A stretch of DNA of 64,000 bases from PCC-6802 sp943367755 (lineage in GTDB: Bacteria; Cyanobacteriota; Cyanobacteriia; Pseudanabaenales; Pseudanabaenaceae), in contig CALRKB020000009.1 of NCBI GenBank assembly GCA_943367755.1, positions 57,941-121,940 of the forward strand, given 5' to 3'. The translations under genes were made by a program, and so were the position numbers. Of the stretch, positions 1-9,756 are shown piece after piece. The notes below the pieces were generated by a model that ran no database searches, was not told where the DNA came from, and saw only the letters and a program-made list of their open reading frames with translations. How positions within the stretch are numbered: the first letter of the stretch is position 1; each line of letters opens with the position of its first letter.

Positions 1-1
1 C

Positions 2-1180
2 CCAATTCTCGTGAACGGGGAACTGCTGGGCTTGCTGATTGCCCACCAGTGTTCTGCGCCTCGGGACTGGGAGCAGTCAGAAACCGACTTTTTGTCTCAG
101 GTCTCAACTCAGGTTGGACTGGCGATCGAGCGATCGAACCTTGTGGAAAAGCAGAGCCAGTCGGAAGCAGTACAACGGGGCGAGAAAGAACTGCTCCAGA
201 AACGTGCCCTTGAGCTACTCATGGAAGTGGACCCTGTGAGTAGAGGTGACCTGACTGTGAGAGCAAGGGTAACTCCCGACGAAGTAGGTACCCTGGCCGA
301 CTCTTACAACGCGATTATCCGCAGTCTACGCCAGCTTGTGGGTGACGTGCAGACGGCATCGGCTACGGTGGTGAAAACAGCGCAGGGTAACGAACATGCT
401 GTAAGCGAAGTCGCCGAAGTGTCATTGCGCCAGTCAGAGACGATCGTGACAGCGCTCAAACAGGTGCAGGCGATCGCGGAATCGCTCCAGGGTATGTCAA
501 TGCGAGCTAAGCAAGCCGAACAGCAGGTGTTGAAATCTAACCAGGCAGTACAGTCAGGCGACGAAGCGATGAACCGGACAGTGGCTGGTATCTCGAGCAT
601 CCGCGAAACTGTATCGGAGACTGCGAAGAAAGTAAAACGCTTGGGTGAAGCTTCGCAGAAAATTTCTCTAGTGGTTAACCTGATTAGTGGCTTTGCTGAC
701 CAAACCAACCTGCTAGCACTGAATGCGGCAATTGAAGCTGCCCGCGCCGGTGAAGAAGGCAGAGGTTTCGCTGTAGTAGCCGAAGAAGTACGCGCCCTGG
801 CGCAACAGTCTGCCTCAGCTAGTGCCGACATCGAACAACTAGTCGAAGAGATCCAAAGTCAAACTAATGAAGTAGTAGCGGCGATGGAAGATGGTACCGA
901 GCAGGTAGTTGCAGGTACGCAGCTCGTAGAAGAAGCCCGCCAAAAGCTCACCCAGATTACGGCTGTAAGTAACGAAGTAAACAAACTGGTACAGGAAATC
1001 GCTCAGACTGCGGCGGCTCAAACGCGCAATTCTACGACGGTAAGTCAAACCATGCAAGAGGCAGCCGATAGTGCTAAAGAAGCATCGCAGCAATCAACAT
1101 CGGTAGCTAAATCTTTTGAACAGCTACTGGAGGTTGCCGAACAAATGCAAGTCAGCGTATCTCAGTTCAAACTGAGCTAG
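2..1180 (+). CDS. Methyl-accepting chemotaxis protein, C-terminal part (5' end outside window)
   Basis: The reading frame is open to the left edge (codons P-I-L before the GTG at 11), so this is the 3' part of a larger transducer. It begins inside the end of a GAF domain (NGELLGLLIAHQCSAPRDW), continues through a HAMP segment (about residues 65-120, GDLTVRARVTPDEVGTLA) and ends in the MCP coiled-coil signalling domain. The canonical hairpin tip ADQTNLLALNAAIEAARAGE is near residues 230-250. The family relays a signal to CheA/CheW. GAF plus HAMP resembles the cyanobacterial PixJ/TaxD1 phototaxis and PilJ transducers, but the input domains are missing here, so the stimulus is unknown. The downstream CheA and CheW genes on the same strand make this a chemosensory operon, probably controlling type IV pilus motility. 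Confidence 0.9.
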   Translation, partial: PILVNGELLGLLIAHQCSAPRDWEQSETDFLSQVSTQVGLAIERSNLVEKQSQSEAVQRGEKELLQKRALELLMEVDPVSRGDLTVRARVTPDEVGTLADSYNAIIRSLRQLVGDVQTASATVVKTAQGNEHAVSEVAEVSLRQSETIVTALKQVQAIAESLQGMSMRAKQAEQQVLKSNQAVQSGDEAMNRTVAGISSIRETVSETAKKVKRLGEASQKISLVVNLISGFADQTNLLALNAAIEAARAGEEGRGFAVVAEEVRALAQQSASASADIEQLVEEIQSQTNEVVAAMEDGTEQVVAGTQLVEEARQKLTQITAVSNEVNKLVQEIAQTAAAQTRNSTTVSQTMQEAADSAKEASQQSTSVAKSFEQLLEVAEQMQVSVSQFKLS

Positions 1181-1301
1181 CAGTGAAAGTGTGGGTTTAG
1201 CTATCGACTCGATTTTTGCCAAAAGATCCTGCCTGGTAAAACCCACCTGTACAATTTCTCAGAGTTATTATTTGTTAGTCGCCATTCTCTAAATACCTGC
1301 C

Positions 1302-4300
1302 ATGTCTAGTATCGATCCTCAAATCCGCGACCAAGCCTATCAATTCTTTAGCCAAGAAGCTCTAGAGTTTTTGCAGACCATTGAAGAAGGGCTGATGGAA
1401 CTGCGAACAGATCACAGCGTCCCTGTGGTGCATAACCTGATGCGGGCGGCACACTCGATCAAAGGCGGTGCCGCTAGTGTCGGTCTACCCGGCATTCAGC
1501 AAATCGCTCACCGCATGGAAGACGTGTTTCGCGCCCTTTACCGTCAGGACAAGGAAATCGATCGAGACGTTGAGGGACTGTTGCTCCAGGCATATGATAG
1601 TTTGCGTGCACCATTAGTAGAACAGATCGAAACTGGACACTACGATGCCGAAGCTGCCATTGAGAATGCCGAACCGATTTTTAGCGTACTTGAAGGCTAT
1701 CTCGGTGATAGTCTGGGTGCAGATTTAGAACTGCCAACTGCTGCCGAACTGGGATTTGATATTGCTCAGGTCGTGTTTTCAGGCGATGTCACCATGGGCA
1801 TAGAACGCCTGCAAGCCGTGCTGGCTCACCCCGAGATCGAGCAGGTTAGCGGTGAGATCCGCGCCCAAGCGGAAGTATTTGCCGGAATCGGAGAGCTATT
1901 AAATTTACCTGGCTTCAGCGCGATCGCCAACCACACGCTTTTAGCTTTGGATGCCAATCCCAACAATCCCACAGCCGTAGGTCAAGTTGCCGTAGAGAAC
2001 TTCTTAGCCGCACAGGCAGCAGTCTTAGCAGGCGATCGCACTTCCGGCGGTAGTCCCAGCGATCGACTTTTAGCCCTGATCCAATCAGGCGGCACCGTTG
2101 CGGCTCCTACTCTTGGCGATATCGCTGATACTGCCAATCTCGATCTGTCGGCTCAGTTTGCCGATGCCCTTGCGCTCGAAGATCTGACCACAGATGCATT
2201 TGCCAATTTTGGCAGCGATCTAGACAGCAGTTTCGGCTTAGATGCCGCCCTCCCAGACAGTACCGATCTCAACGATCTAGGTGGGATGTTTGCTGAGGAT
2301 GACAGCAGCGATCTAGGCAATTTAGGAAATTTAGGCAATCTTACGGATAACTTTACGAGCAGCTTTGGCAATGATTTTAGCGACGAGGGCTTTATTAGCT
2401 TAGATAGCGGCGGAACTCAGACAGGATTTACCGATCTCCCAGCTAGTGGCGATCGCCAAGATGCTCCTGAGTTAAGCGGCCTTGATGCGCTAAGCAGCAA
2501 TGTCGCACCAGAAGCATTCACCCCATTTCAACCAATGTCATTTGAGGATGATACAGACCTCAATACTGCCACTGTCTCATTGGAAGATCTGTTCAGTGTA
2601 GTTAGTGAATCTGAGGGCAATGGTAGCCCAGGACTATTGGAGCCAACAAACATACCAGCGGCACCGCCAATCGAAATTGCCCCCAAACCCACTGTTAACG
2701 AAACTGACAAGAGAACTGAAAAGCGTAAAGCGAAATCTACCGAACTCACAGAGATTGGCACCGAGTTATCAGCGGCGGCATCCTCGCAGGTCTCCGCTAG
2801 CATGGTGAGAGTCGATTTAACTCGCCTAGAACGCATCAGTAACCTGGTGGGCGAATTAGTCACCCAAGAAAATGGCACGATGTTGCGGAGTCAGCAAATA
2901 CAGGAAACCCTCCTCACGCTGCAAAGGCGATTTAAGAATTTCGAGAAAATCGCGAAGGAATTAGAAAAATGGGTTGATAACAGCCAAAGATCGAAGGTAA
3001 GCAGTCAAAAATCAGAACCTCAAGATCGAGCCTTACCAAATCCATCGATCTCACTTCCTGCTGATAGCTCTGCACTAACAGAATTAGCCAGTTTCGATCC
3101 GCTTTTAATGGATTCCTACAGCTATGTTTATACTGTAGTCCAGGAAGCTGTCGAAGAAATCGCCCAAATGGGAGAGACAATGCAAGATATGTCCCTCCTC
3201 ACCCAGCAAACTCAGCAGGCACAGATCAGCAAGCAGCAAACCCTCAAACAGGTTCGCAACGATATTTTGTGGGCGAGAATGATGCCCCTTAATGAAATCC
3301 TACAGCGCTTCCCACGTATGGTGCGGGATTTATCCGCTAAAAATGACAAACAAGTAAGACTAAAAACATTTGGGACAAATACCCTCGTAGATAAGGCAGT
3401 ATTAGAGAAGCTGTTTGACCCTCTAGTCCACCTGATCCGCAATGCCTTTGACCACGGCACCGAACCACCTCAAGTGCGGACAAAACAAGGGAAACCCTCT
3501 GAGGCCACAATCGAAATTCGTGCCTACCATCGAGGCAACCAAACCTACATCGAAGTACGCGATGATGGTCGAGGTATCGATCTAGAAAAAGTGCGGGCAT
3601 CGGCGATCGCTAAAGAAGTAATGACCCCCGAAGTTGCCGCCGCTGCTACCCAAACTGAACTATACGATCTGTTGTTCTCACCGAGCTTCTCTACTGCTGA
3701 GAAGGTGAGCGACCTCTCAGGTCGAGGTATGGGTTTATCCGCAGTGCGATCGCAGATCGTTACTCTCAAGGGCAACATTACGATCAATTCCGAAGTCGGG
3801 CAGGGAACTACTTTCATCATTCGCCTCCCACTGACTCTCACAATTGCTAAGCTCCTGATATTTAGCATTAATTCTAAGCTGATGGCAATCCCAGTCGATA
3901 CCCTGTCGGGTCTTGTTACTGCTACCGACTCAGACATCATTACCCTGCAAGGAAGACAGTTTTATCGATATCGTTCTCAGATTAGTAGCAATGACGATTC
4001 CGAAATCGATGCCACAGAAGAGAATGCAGTCAACGCTGCCAAAGATCGAATCATCCCCCTCTACCCCCACTCCGAATTCTCTTATTACTATCCCTTACCT
4101 AAAGCTACGGAAGAGCAGGTATCAACGATGGCTTTACCCGAAGAAAGTGGCATACCATTGTTGCTAGTCTCTAGCGGTGATAAGACCATTGCCATGGAAG
4201 TAGACCAAATCTTAAGCGAGCAGGAATTAGTCATTAAACCATTTGGCAAGGGAATTGCTTCACCTTCTTATATCTATGGCTGTACGATCCAGGGTGATGG

Positions 4301-4832
4301 CTCCATGCTGCCAGTAATTGATGGTTTAGCCCTAGTATCAAAACTCCTCCACCAGCCAGACCAACACGCTTCCAGTCCAGTTAGACATAGCAACTTGCCT
4401 GGACACAGTAAGCCCACAGTCGCTGAAGTACAGCAAGAAGCTGCCACCATCCTGGTTGTAGATGATTCGCTCACAACTCGTCAAACCCTGGCACTCACCT
4501 TAAAGAAAGCGGGCTATCGCATTATCCAAGCAGGCGATGGCCGTGAAGCCCTGGATAAGCTAAAACAAGAACCTGGAATTGATGCGGTATTCAGCGATGT
4601 AGAAATGCCTCGCATGAATGGCTTTGAGTTCCTGAGTCAATGCCGCCAGGATCGAGCATATACAGATTTGCCCATCATCATGCTGACTTCTCGTTCCGGG
4701 GAGAAACATCGCTCTTTGGCCAAGTTGCTGAAAGCCACAGCATACCTAACCAAGCCCTATCTCGAACAGGAACTCTTAAAAACCCTGCAATCTTGCCTAG
4801 AAAAGCAACCTGCGCTTGCCACTAAATCTTGA
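1302..4832 (+). CDS. Hybrid chemotaxis histidine kinase CheA with C-terminal receiver
   Basis: This 1176-residue kinase has an N-terminal HPt domain whose phospho-accepting histidine is H51 (in RAAHSIKGG). A long acidic, Asp/Leu/Gly-rich linker follows (about 270-490, with three LGN triplets). The GHKL ATPase has an N box at HLIRNAFDHG (from 710), a G1 box DDGRGID (from 754) and a G2 box GRGMGLS (about 807). A CheW-like regulatory domain covers about 880-1050, and a REC domain starts at ILVVDDS with the acceptor D1099 in FSDVEMP. The architecture matches cyanobacterial PixL/TaxAY/HmpE hybrid kinases that act with MCP and CheW proteins on pilus motility. It lies 121 bp after the MCP and 18 bp before a CheW gene. 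The assignment to phototaxis rather than another pilus response is inference. Confidence 0.93.
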   Translation: MSSIDPQIRDQAYQFFSQEALEFLQTIEEGLMELRTDHSVPVVHNLMRAAHSIKGGAASVGLPGIQQIAHRMEDVFRALYRQDKEIDRDVEGLLLQAYDSLRAPLVEQIETGHYDAEAAIENAEPIFSVLEGYLGDSLGADLELPTAAELGFDIAQVVFSGDVTMGIERLQAVLAHPEIEQVSGEIRAQAEVFAGIGELLNLPGFSAIANHTLLALDANPNNPTAVGQVAVENFLAAQAAVLAGDRTSGGSPSDRLLALIQSGGTVAAPTLGDIADTANLDLSAQFADALALEDLTTDAFANFGSDLDSSFGLDAALPDSTDLNDLGGMFAEDDSSDLGNLGNLGNLTDNFTSSFGNDFSDEGFISLDSGGTQTGFTDLPASGDRQDAPELSGLDALSSNVAPEAFTPFQPMSFEDDTDLNTATVSLEDLFSVVSESEGNGSPGLLEPTNIPAAPPIEIAPKPTVNETDKRTEKRKAKSTELTEIGTELSAAASSQVSASMVRVDLTRLERISNLVGELVTQENGTMLRSQQIQETLLTLQRRFKNFEKIAKELEKWVDNSQRSKVSSQKSEPQDRALPNPSISLPADSSALTELASFDPLLMDSYSYVYTVVQEAVEEIAQMGETMQDMSLLTQQTQQAQISKQQTLKQVRNDILWARMMPLNEILQRFPRMVRDLSAKNDKQVRLKTFGTNTLVDKAVLEKLFDPLVHLIRNAFDHGTEPPQVRTKQGKPSEATIEIRAYHRGNQTYIEVRDDGRGIDLEKVRASAIAKEVMTPEVAAAATQTELYDLLFSPSFSTAEKVSDLSGRGMGLSAVRSQIVTLKGNITINSEVGQGTTFIIRLPLTLTIAKLLIFSINSKLMAIPVDTLSGLVTATDSDIITLQGRQFYRYRSQISSNDDSEIDATEENAVNAAKDRIIPLYPHSEFSYYYPLPKATEEQVSTMALPEESGIPLLLVSSGDKTIAMEVDQILSEQELVIKPFGKGIASPSYIYGCTIQGDGSMLPVIDGLALVSKLLHQPDQHASSPVRHSNLPGHSKPTVAEVQQEAATILVVDDSLTTRQTLALTLKKAGYRIIQAGDGREALDKLKQEPGIDAVFSDVEMPRMNGFEFLSQCRQDRAYTDLPIIMLTSRSGEKHRSLAKLLKATAYLTKPYLEQELLKTLQSCLEKQPALATKS

Positions 4833-4850
4833 TTTACTCCTACTAATACT

Positions 4851-5312
4851 ATGCTGACAACCAAGGCAGAAAAAGCTACCTCCAAGCTCCTGATTTTTTC
4901 AATCGGGAAACTATACGCAGCCGTCCCCCTAGATGAGGTGATCAAGGTCATTCCCATTCCAGAAATCTTCCAGAGTGGGGAAAAGACGCTTGGCATGACC
5001 TATTTTGAGGGCAGCGAAGTCCTAGTCGTGGATCTGTACCATGAAATTTTTGGTGGTTCCGGCACCTCTAGTCGATACCTGATCGTGATGCGGGGTAATA
5101 CTCAGGACTTCTATGGCGTGCCAGTATCAGGCTTACCGATGATGAAGGAAGTACCCCTAAAAAACGTGCATCCTATACCGAGTGAATACCGCGATCGCGA
5201 TACCCTAGGCGTTGCCAGCCACATGGTTCAGATCCCGATCAACAAAGAAGTGCAGACTATATTTCTTCTCTCATCAGAAAAGCTGATCGCGATCGTCCGC
5301 AGTCAAAAATGA
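4851..5312 (+). CDS. CheW-like chemotaxis coupling protein
   Basis: This 153-residue protein is a single CheW-like domain. It begins with the usual first strand (LLIFSIGKLYAAVPLDEVIKV) and includes the LGMTYFEGSEVLVVDLY segment expected around the second subdomain. CheW proteins tether the CheA kinase to MCP arrays. It starts 18 bp after the CheA stop and is very likely cotranscribed with it. A PixI/HmpC-like role is likely from gene order, although in Synechocystis and Nostoc the cluster order differs (CheW precedes the MCP). No PatA-type or separate CheY gene is visible, and these may lie left of the window. Confidence 0.85.
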   Translation: MLTTKAEKATSKLLIFSIGKLYAAVPLDEVIKVIPIPEIFQSGEKTLGMTYFEGSEVLVVDLYHEIFGGSGTSSRYLIVMRGNTQDFYGVPVSGLPMMKEVPLKNVHPIPSEYRDRDTLGVASHMVQIPINKEVQTIFLLSSEKLIAIVRSQK

Positions 5313-5328
5313 GGAATGTCAGGAAATC

Positions 5329-5352
5329 ATGAGGAAATCATGATTTCCTCAT
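5329..5352. repeat. 24-bp perfect palindrome after cheW
   Basis: The arm ATGAGGAAATCA is followed directly by its reverse complement TGATTTCCTCAT. A partial direct copy (AGGAAATCATG) precedes it from 5321. It begins 17 bp after the CheW stop. It could form a hairpin ending the chemotaxis transcript, but no T tract follows, so a protein-binding site for the region before ppsA is equally possible. Confidence 0.6.
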
Positions 5353-5477
5353 AAGTTCCTCAAGTTGTTTTGATATAACTAAAGACATAGCTCTACGGGG
5401 CACGCCTCAATCAAAGGAATACCGTCAGTGCCTCTCTAGCTATTAGACGCAATCGAAAAACTAGGAGGAGAAAATCT

Positions 5478-7994
5478 ATGCTGCAAGCAGTTGCTGGTCT
5501 AGAGTTGTCGGAAACCACCAGGGAGAAGGCACTCATACTACCATTTGAAGCAGTCGGTATCGCTGATATTCCCATTGTGGGCGGTAAAAATGCATCGCTA
5601 GGCGAAATGCTGCAACAGCTATCGCCAAAGGGTGTTTGTGTTCCTACTGGATTCGCCACTACAGCCTTTGCTTATCGTTATTTTATCGAAAAGGCAGGTT
5701 TAGAGAAGACTCTACGCCAGTTGTTTTCCGATCTCAATGTTGAAGATGTCAAAAACCTGCGCATGCGGGGTAAGCAAGCTCGCGCCCTGATTCTCAACAC
5801 CCCATTCCCCGAAGAATTAGACGCAGAAATTACGCATGCTTATCTCAAATTGTGCGATCGCTATGGTAACGGTACCGACTTCTGCGACACATTGCCACCC
5901 GAACAGCAAGCAGAGTGTCGGCGGTTGAGCAGCGACGTTGATGTAGCCGTCCGATCTAGTGCAACTGCTGAAGACCTGCCCGATGCTAGCTTTGCAGGGC
6001 AGCAGGAAACCTACCTAAACGTATCTGGCGTGGAAGCCGTATTGGATGCTTGCCACAAGTGCTTTGCCTCCATCTTTACGGATCGGGCCATCTCCTATCG
6101 CACGATCAAAGGTTTCGATCACTTTGAAGTAGCCCTATCCGTCGGCGTGCAAAAAATGGTGCGTTCCGACCTCGCCTCTTCTGGGGTTATGTTTTCGATC
6201 GACACGGAAACCGGCTTTAAAAATGCAGTGTTACTGACCGCTGCCTACGGTTTGGGTGAAAATGTCGTCCAAGGTGCCGTCAACCCGGACGAATACTTTA
6301 TTTTTAAGCCCACCCTGGCTCAAGGTTTCCGCCCCATCCTGGAAAAACGCCTTGGCAGTAAAGAAATCAAAATGATCTACGACATTGGTGGCGGCAAACA
6401 AACCAAGAACGTATCCGTCCCAGATTCGGAGCGGTGTAAATACGCCATCACCGATGATGAAATCCTAACGCTAGCCAAATGGGCTTGTATTATTGAAGAC
6501 CACTATTCGGAAAAACGTGGCAGCTACAGCCCGATGGATATTGAATGGGCAAAAGATGGACTGACAGGCGAACTGTTCATCGTGCAAGCCCGTCCCGAAA
6601 CGGTGCAATCGCAAAAATCGGGCAGCGTCCTCCGCAACTATAAACTGAACGGTACAGGTGAAATTTTGATTTCAGGTCGTGCTGTGGGTGAAATGATCGG
6701 CCAAGGCAAAGCTCGCGTGATTCTGGATGCCCATCAGATGGAGGAATTTCAAGCGGGTGAAGTCTTGGTGACTAACAAAACCGACCCGGACTGGGAACCG
6801 ATCATGAAGAAAGCCGGTGCCATCATCACTAATCAGGGAGGACGGACTTGTCACGCTGCAATTATCGCCCGTGAGATGGGAATTCCAGCGATTGTGGGTT
6901 GCGGTAATGCCACGGGTACCTTAAGTACGGGACAGGAAGTTACCGTCTGTTGTGCGGAAGGAGAGGAAGGTAAGGTTTATGCGGGGCTGGTGCCCTTTGA
7001 AGTGATCGAAACGCAACTGGACAATCTGCCTAAACTCCGCACTAAGATTTTGATGAATGTGGGCAATCCAGAAGAAGCGTTTGGGCTGTCTTCTATTCCT
7101 TGTGATGGTGTTGGTTTAGCTCGTTTAGAGTTCATCATCGCCAACCACATTAAAGCGCACCCAATGGCATTAATGCACTACGACACGCTCGAAGACGAAT
7201 CAGCCAAACGCGAAATTGCCGAACTAACGGCACAGTATCCTACCAATAAAACTGATTTCTTCATAGACAAACTGGCGCAAGGTATCGGCACGATCGCCGC
7301 CGCATTTTATCCCAATCCTGTCGTGGTACGGATGTCTGACTTCAAGAGTAATGAGTATGCTAACTTACTTGGTGGTAGGCAGTTTGAGCCAGAGGAAGAG
7401 AATCCCATGATCGGCTGGCGCGGTGCCTCACGTTATTACGATCCCAAATATCGCGAAGCCTATGGGCTGGAATGTAAGGCCATGAAGCGCGTCCGAGATG
7501 AAATGGGCTTAACCAATGTCATTCCCATGATTCCCTTCTGTCGCACGCCTGACGAGGGTCGCAAGGTGATGGCGGAGATGGAAAAACACGGTCTCAAACG
7601 CGGCGAGAATGGCCTGCAGGTATACGTAATGTGCGAAATCCCCAATAACGTGATCCTGGCAGATCGCTTTAGCGAGATCTTCGATGGCTTCTCGATCGGT
7701 TCCAACGATCTCACCCAACTGACGCTCGGCCTGGATCGCGACTCAGCTCTGGTCGCCCATATCTTTGACGAACGCAATGAAGGGGTGAAACAAATGGTCG
7801 CCTTGGCGATCGCCAAAGCAAAGCAAAACGGTCGCAAAATCGGCATCTGCGGTCAAGCTCCCAGCGATTACCCTGAATTTGCCAGCTTCCTGGTCGAACA
7901 GGGCATTGATTCAATTAGTTTGAATCCCGACTCAGTGTTAAAAACCATGTTGGAGATTGCCAAGGTCGAGCAACGTCTCGACGCGACCAACTAA
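5478..7994 (+). CDS. ppsA: Phosphoenolpyruvate synthase
   Basis: This 838-residue cytoplasmic enzyme converts pyruvate + ATP + water to PEP + AMP + phosphate, a gluconeogenic step. The domains are in the usual order. The N-terminal PPDK/PEP-synthase ATP-binding domain includes VGGKNASLGEM and VAVRSSATAEDLPDASFAGQ. The swivelling phosphohistidine domain carries GGRTCHAAIIAREMGIPA, with catalytic H459. The C-terminal TIM barrel includes GSNDLTQLTLGLDRD and the acid C791 in GICGQAPS. The length is typical (about 800 residues). The start is supported by a strong Shine-Dalgarno AGGAGGAG at 5463-5470. It stands alone on the plus strand between palindromic intergenic elements. Confidence 0.96.
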   Translation: MLQAVAGLELSETTREKALILPFEAVGIADIPIVGGKNASLGEMLQQLSPKGVCVPTGFATTAFAYRYFIEKAGLEKTLRQLFSDLNVEDVKNLRMRGKQARALILNTPFPEELDAEITHAYLKLCDRYGNGTDFCDTLPPEQQAECRRLSSDVDVAVRSSATAEDLPDASFAGQQETYLNVSGVEAVLDACHKCFASIFTDRAISYRTIKGFDHFEVALSVGVQKMVRSDLASSGVMFSIDTETGFKNAVLLTAAYGLGENVVQGAVNPDEYFIFKPTLAQGFRPILEKRLGSKEIKMIYDIGGGKQTKNVSVPDSERCKYAITDDEILTLAKWACIIEDHYSEKRGSYSPMDIEWAKDGLTGELFIVQARPETVQSQKSGSVLRNYKLNGTGEILISGRAVGEMIGQGKARVILDAHQMEEFQAGEVLVTNKTDPDWEPIMKKAGAIITNQGGRTCHAAIIAREMGIPAIVGCGNATGTLSTGQEVTVCCAEGEEGKVYAGLVPFEVIETQLDNLPKLRTKILMNVGNPEEAFGLSSIPCDGVGLARLEFIIANHIKAHPMALMHYDTLEDESAKREIAELTAQYPTNKTDFFIDKLAQGIGTIAAAFYPNPVVVRMSDFKSNEYANLLGGRQFEPEEENPMIGWRGASRYYDPKYREAYGLECKAMKRVRDEMGLTNVIPMIPFCRTPDEGRKVMAEMEKHGLKRGENGLQVYVMCEIPNNVILADRFSEIFDGFSIGSNDLTQLTLGLDRDSALVAHIFDERNEGVKQMVALAIAKAKQNGRKIGICGQAPSDYPEFASFLVEQGIDSISLNPDSVLKTMLEIAKVEQRLDATN

Positions 7995-8052
7995 TGCCTA
8001 ATTCCCTTGGGGCAATGTCTCAGATCTGTTGCTAGTACCCCCAGCTATCGCT

Positions 8053-8073
8053 GTCCCCCTTGGCAAGGGGGAC
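8053..8073. terminator. Hairpin after ppsA (possible terminator or interspersed palindrome)
   Basis: GTCCCCCTT and AAGGGGGAC form a perfect 9-bp stem around a 3-nt GGC loop, 59 bp after the ppsA stop. No T tract follows. C/G-rich palindromes of this type recur in cyanobacterial intergenic DNA, so this may be a dispersed repeat that also stops ppsA transcription. Confidence 0.5.
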
Positions 8074-8231
8074 TACAGGGGGTAATGAGAGTTCAGGAAA
8101 CTGGAGGGAGGATAGAGGAGAGGGCGATCGTAAGGGGCAAAAGTGCGAAGCCATCATCGCCGATCGCTATAATACCAAACCAAATTGGGATAGCGTATGC
8201 TGGAGGGCGAGAAGATTTATCACGACTAGCT

Positions 8232-9179
8232 ATGCGATCGCTCTATCCTCCCATCGAACCCTACAATCAGGGCATGCTGCAAGTTTCCCAACTGCATCGG
8301 ATTTATTTTGAAGAGTCGGGCAACCCAGCCGGTAGGCCTGTAGTTTTTCTGCATGGTGGCCCCGGTGGCGGTAGCCAGCCAGTCTATCGCCAATACTTCA
8401 ATCCTGTGCTATGGCGCATCGTCATGTTCGATCAGCGCGGCTGCGGTAAAAGTACGCCCCATGCCGAACTGCGCGAAAACACCACCTGGGATTTGGTTGC
8501 CGATATTGAAAAGCTCAGAGTACATCTCGGTATCGATCAATGGGTCGTATTTGGGGGGAGTTGGGGCAGTACGCTTTCTCTTACCTATGCTGAAACCCAC
8601 AGCGATCGCGTGGAAGGGTTAATCCTGCGCGGCATATTTTTGCTCAGACAGAAAGAGTTGCAATGGTTCTACCAAGAGGGCACAAGTAATATTTTTCCCG
8701 AGGCTTGGCAAGAATATCTCAAGCCGATTCCCGCGAGCGATCGCCACGATCTGATCGCTGCCTATTACCGCCGCTTGACTAGCGAAGACCCGCAAGTACG
8801 GCTAGAAGCTGCCCGTGCCTGGTCGATCTGGGAAGCCAGCACTAGCAAGTTATTAGTTGACGCCAACTTAATCGCAAAATTTGGGGAGAATAACTTCGCG
8901 GAGGCATTTGCGCGCATTGAGTGCCATTACTTCATGAATAAATGTTTCTTCGAGACAGAGGACTATTTGCTGCAAAACGTCGATCGCATTCGTCATATTC
9001 CTGGCGCGATCGTGCAGGGTCGCTACGACGTTGTTTGCCCGACGATCTCGGCCTGGGAATTGCATCAAGCCTGGCCAGAAGCTGAGTTTATTGTCGTGCC
9101 CGATGCTGGACACTCCATGAGCGAACCAGGTATTACCCAAGCGTTACTAGAAGCCACAGATCGGTTTGCGGGGTTGTAG
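8232..9179 (+). CDS. pip: Proline iminopeptidase (alpha/beta hydrolase, S33)
   Basis: This cytoplasmic peptidase removes N-terminal proline from peptides. The frame is open from 8007, but the 76th codon (ATG at 8232, MRSLYPPIEPYNQGMLQVS) matches the family N-terminus and gives 315 residues, the normal size. The extra upstream stretch runs through the hairpin at 8053-8073 and is unlikely to be coding. Visible motifs are the oxyanion segment HGGPGGGS, DQRGCGKS, the nucleophile elbow GGSWGS, the acid in QGRYDVVCP and the catalytic histidine in DAGHSMSEPG. It lies at the edge of the peptidase-rich minus-strand block but on the opposite strand. Confidence 0.93.
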   Translation: MRSLYPPIEPYNQGMLQVSQLHRIYFEESGNPAGRPVVFLHGGPGGGSQPVYRQYFNPVLWRIVMFDQRGCGKSTPHAELRENTTWDLVADIEKLRVHLGIDQWVVFGGSWGSTLSLTYAETHSDRVEGLILRGIFLLRQKELQWFYQEGTSNIFPEAWQEYLKPIPASDRHDLIAAYYRRLTSEDPQVRLEAARAWSIWEASTSKLLVDANLIAKFGENNFAEAFARIECHYFMNKCFFETEDYLLQNVDRIRHIPGAIVQGRYDVVCPTISAWELHQAWPEAEFIVVPDAGHSMSEPGITQALLEATDRFAGL

Positions 9180-9246
9180 ACTTTTCCACTCAGGAGTTTG
9201 CCGATACCTCCAACGAAACCCATTTCGCCCTTACCTCGGAACATTT

Positions 9247-9708
9247 TCAAGAACAGAGTTTGCTCGACCAATCGCTATGACCGCGATCGCTACGGCATTT
9301 AACCTGAGTTCCCGCCCAAACGATCTTCCACTTTTCTCCCGTTAGCTGCATCTCGATCCAGTATTTTTTAGCACGCACTGAGTCATCTGCCAGACCATCT
9401 ACGATCGCAATTGCGATGGCTTTACCCGCACCTGGATAACTAACTTCAAGCGATTCGGATATCAATCCTTCAGGCTGAGCCGATTCTCTTTCTCCAAATG
9501 CTTTAATCGCAGCCAGTTTGGGATCGCGATCGCTGAGACGGTTCGCAGGAATTGCCGTCAAATTAATCGCGCGATAATTAGCTCGGCGCTCTGACGTTTG
9601 CCGATCGGGTGGGTTGGCGATCGCAGTCAAATCGCACGATATGAATGGAATGCTCCCAAAAAAGAGAGCGATAGCTATACCGAAAAGGCTTTTAGATCTA
9701 AAGTTCAA
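9247..9708 (-). CDS. Hypothetical exported protein
   Basis: This 153-residue protein begins at TTG (9706-9708), with an AGGGA Shine-Dalgarno 8 bases upstream. It has an N-terminal hydrophobic segment (LFGIAIALFFGSIPFISC) followed by a mostly polar mature part. That part contains the soluble-looking segment YWIEMQLTGEKWKIVWAGTQ and two C-terminal cysteines. The hydrophobic start and the cysteine suggest export, possibly as a lipoprotein, but no clean lipobox is visible. I do not recognise the family. It is convergent with pip and is the last gene of the minus-strand block. Confidence 0.6.
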   Translation of the reverse strand: MNFRSKSLFGIAIALFFGSIPFISCDLTAIANPPDRQTSERRANYRAINLTAIPANRLSDRDPKLAAIKAFGERESAQPEGLISESLEVSYPGAGKAIAIAIVDGLADDSVRAKKYWIEMQLTGEKWKIVWAGTQVKCRSDRGHSDWSSKLCS

Positions 9709-9756
9709 TGCTGCTATCCCTGCGAAACTATTCTGCTATTGTCTAAATTATCAGGT

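Noticed and set aside
304..831. Long antisense frame over the MCP gene (175 residues)
   Set aside because: It is a codon-bias shadow of a conserved coding gene, with low-complexity Ser/Ala-rich translation and no family resemblance.
3545..3940. Antisense frame inside the CheA gene (131 residues)
   Set aside because: It lies wholly within the conserved ATPase region of CheA and has no homology or ribosome site.
8007..8231. N-terminal extension of proline iminopeptidase
   Set aside because: The extra 75 codons run through a palindrome, are absent from the family, and the internal ATG gives the normal length.
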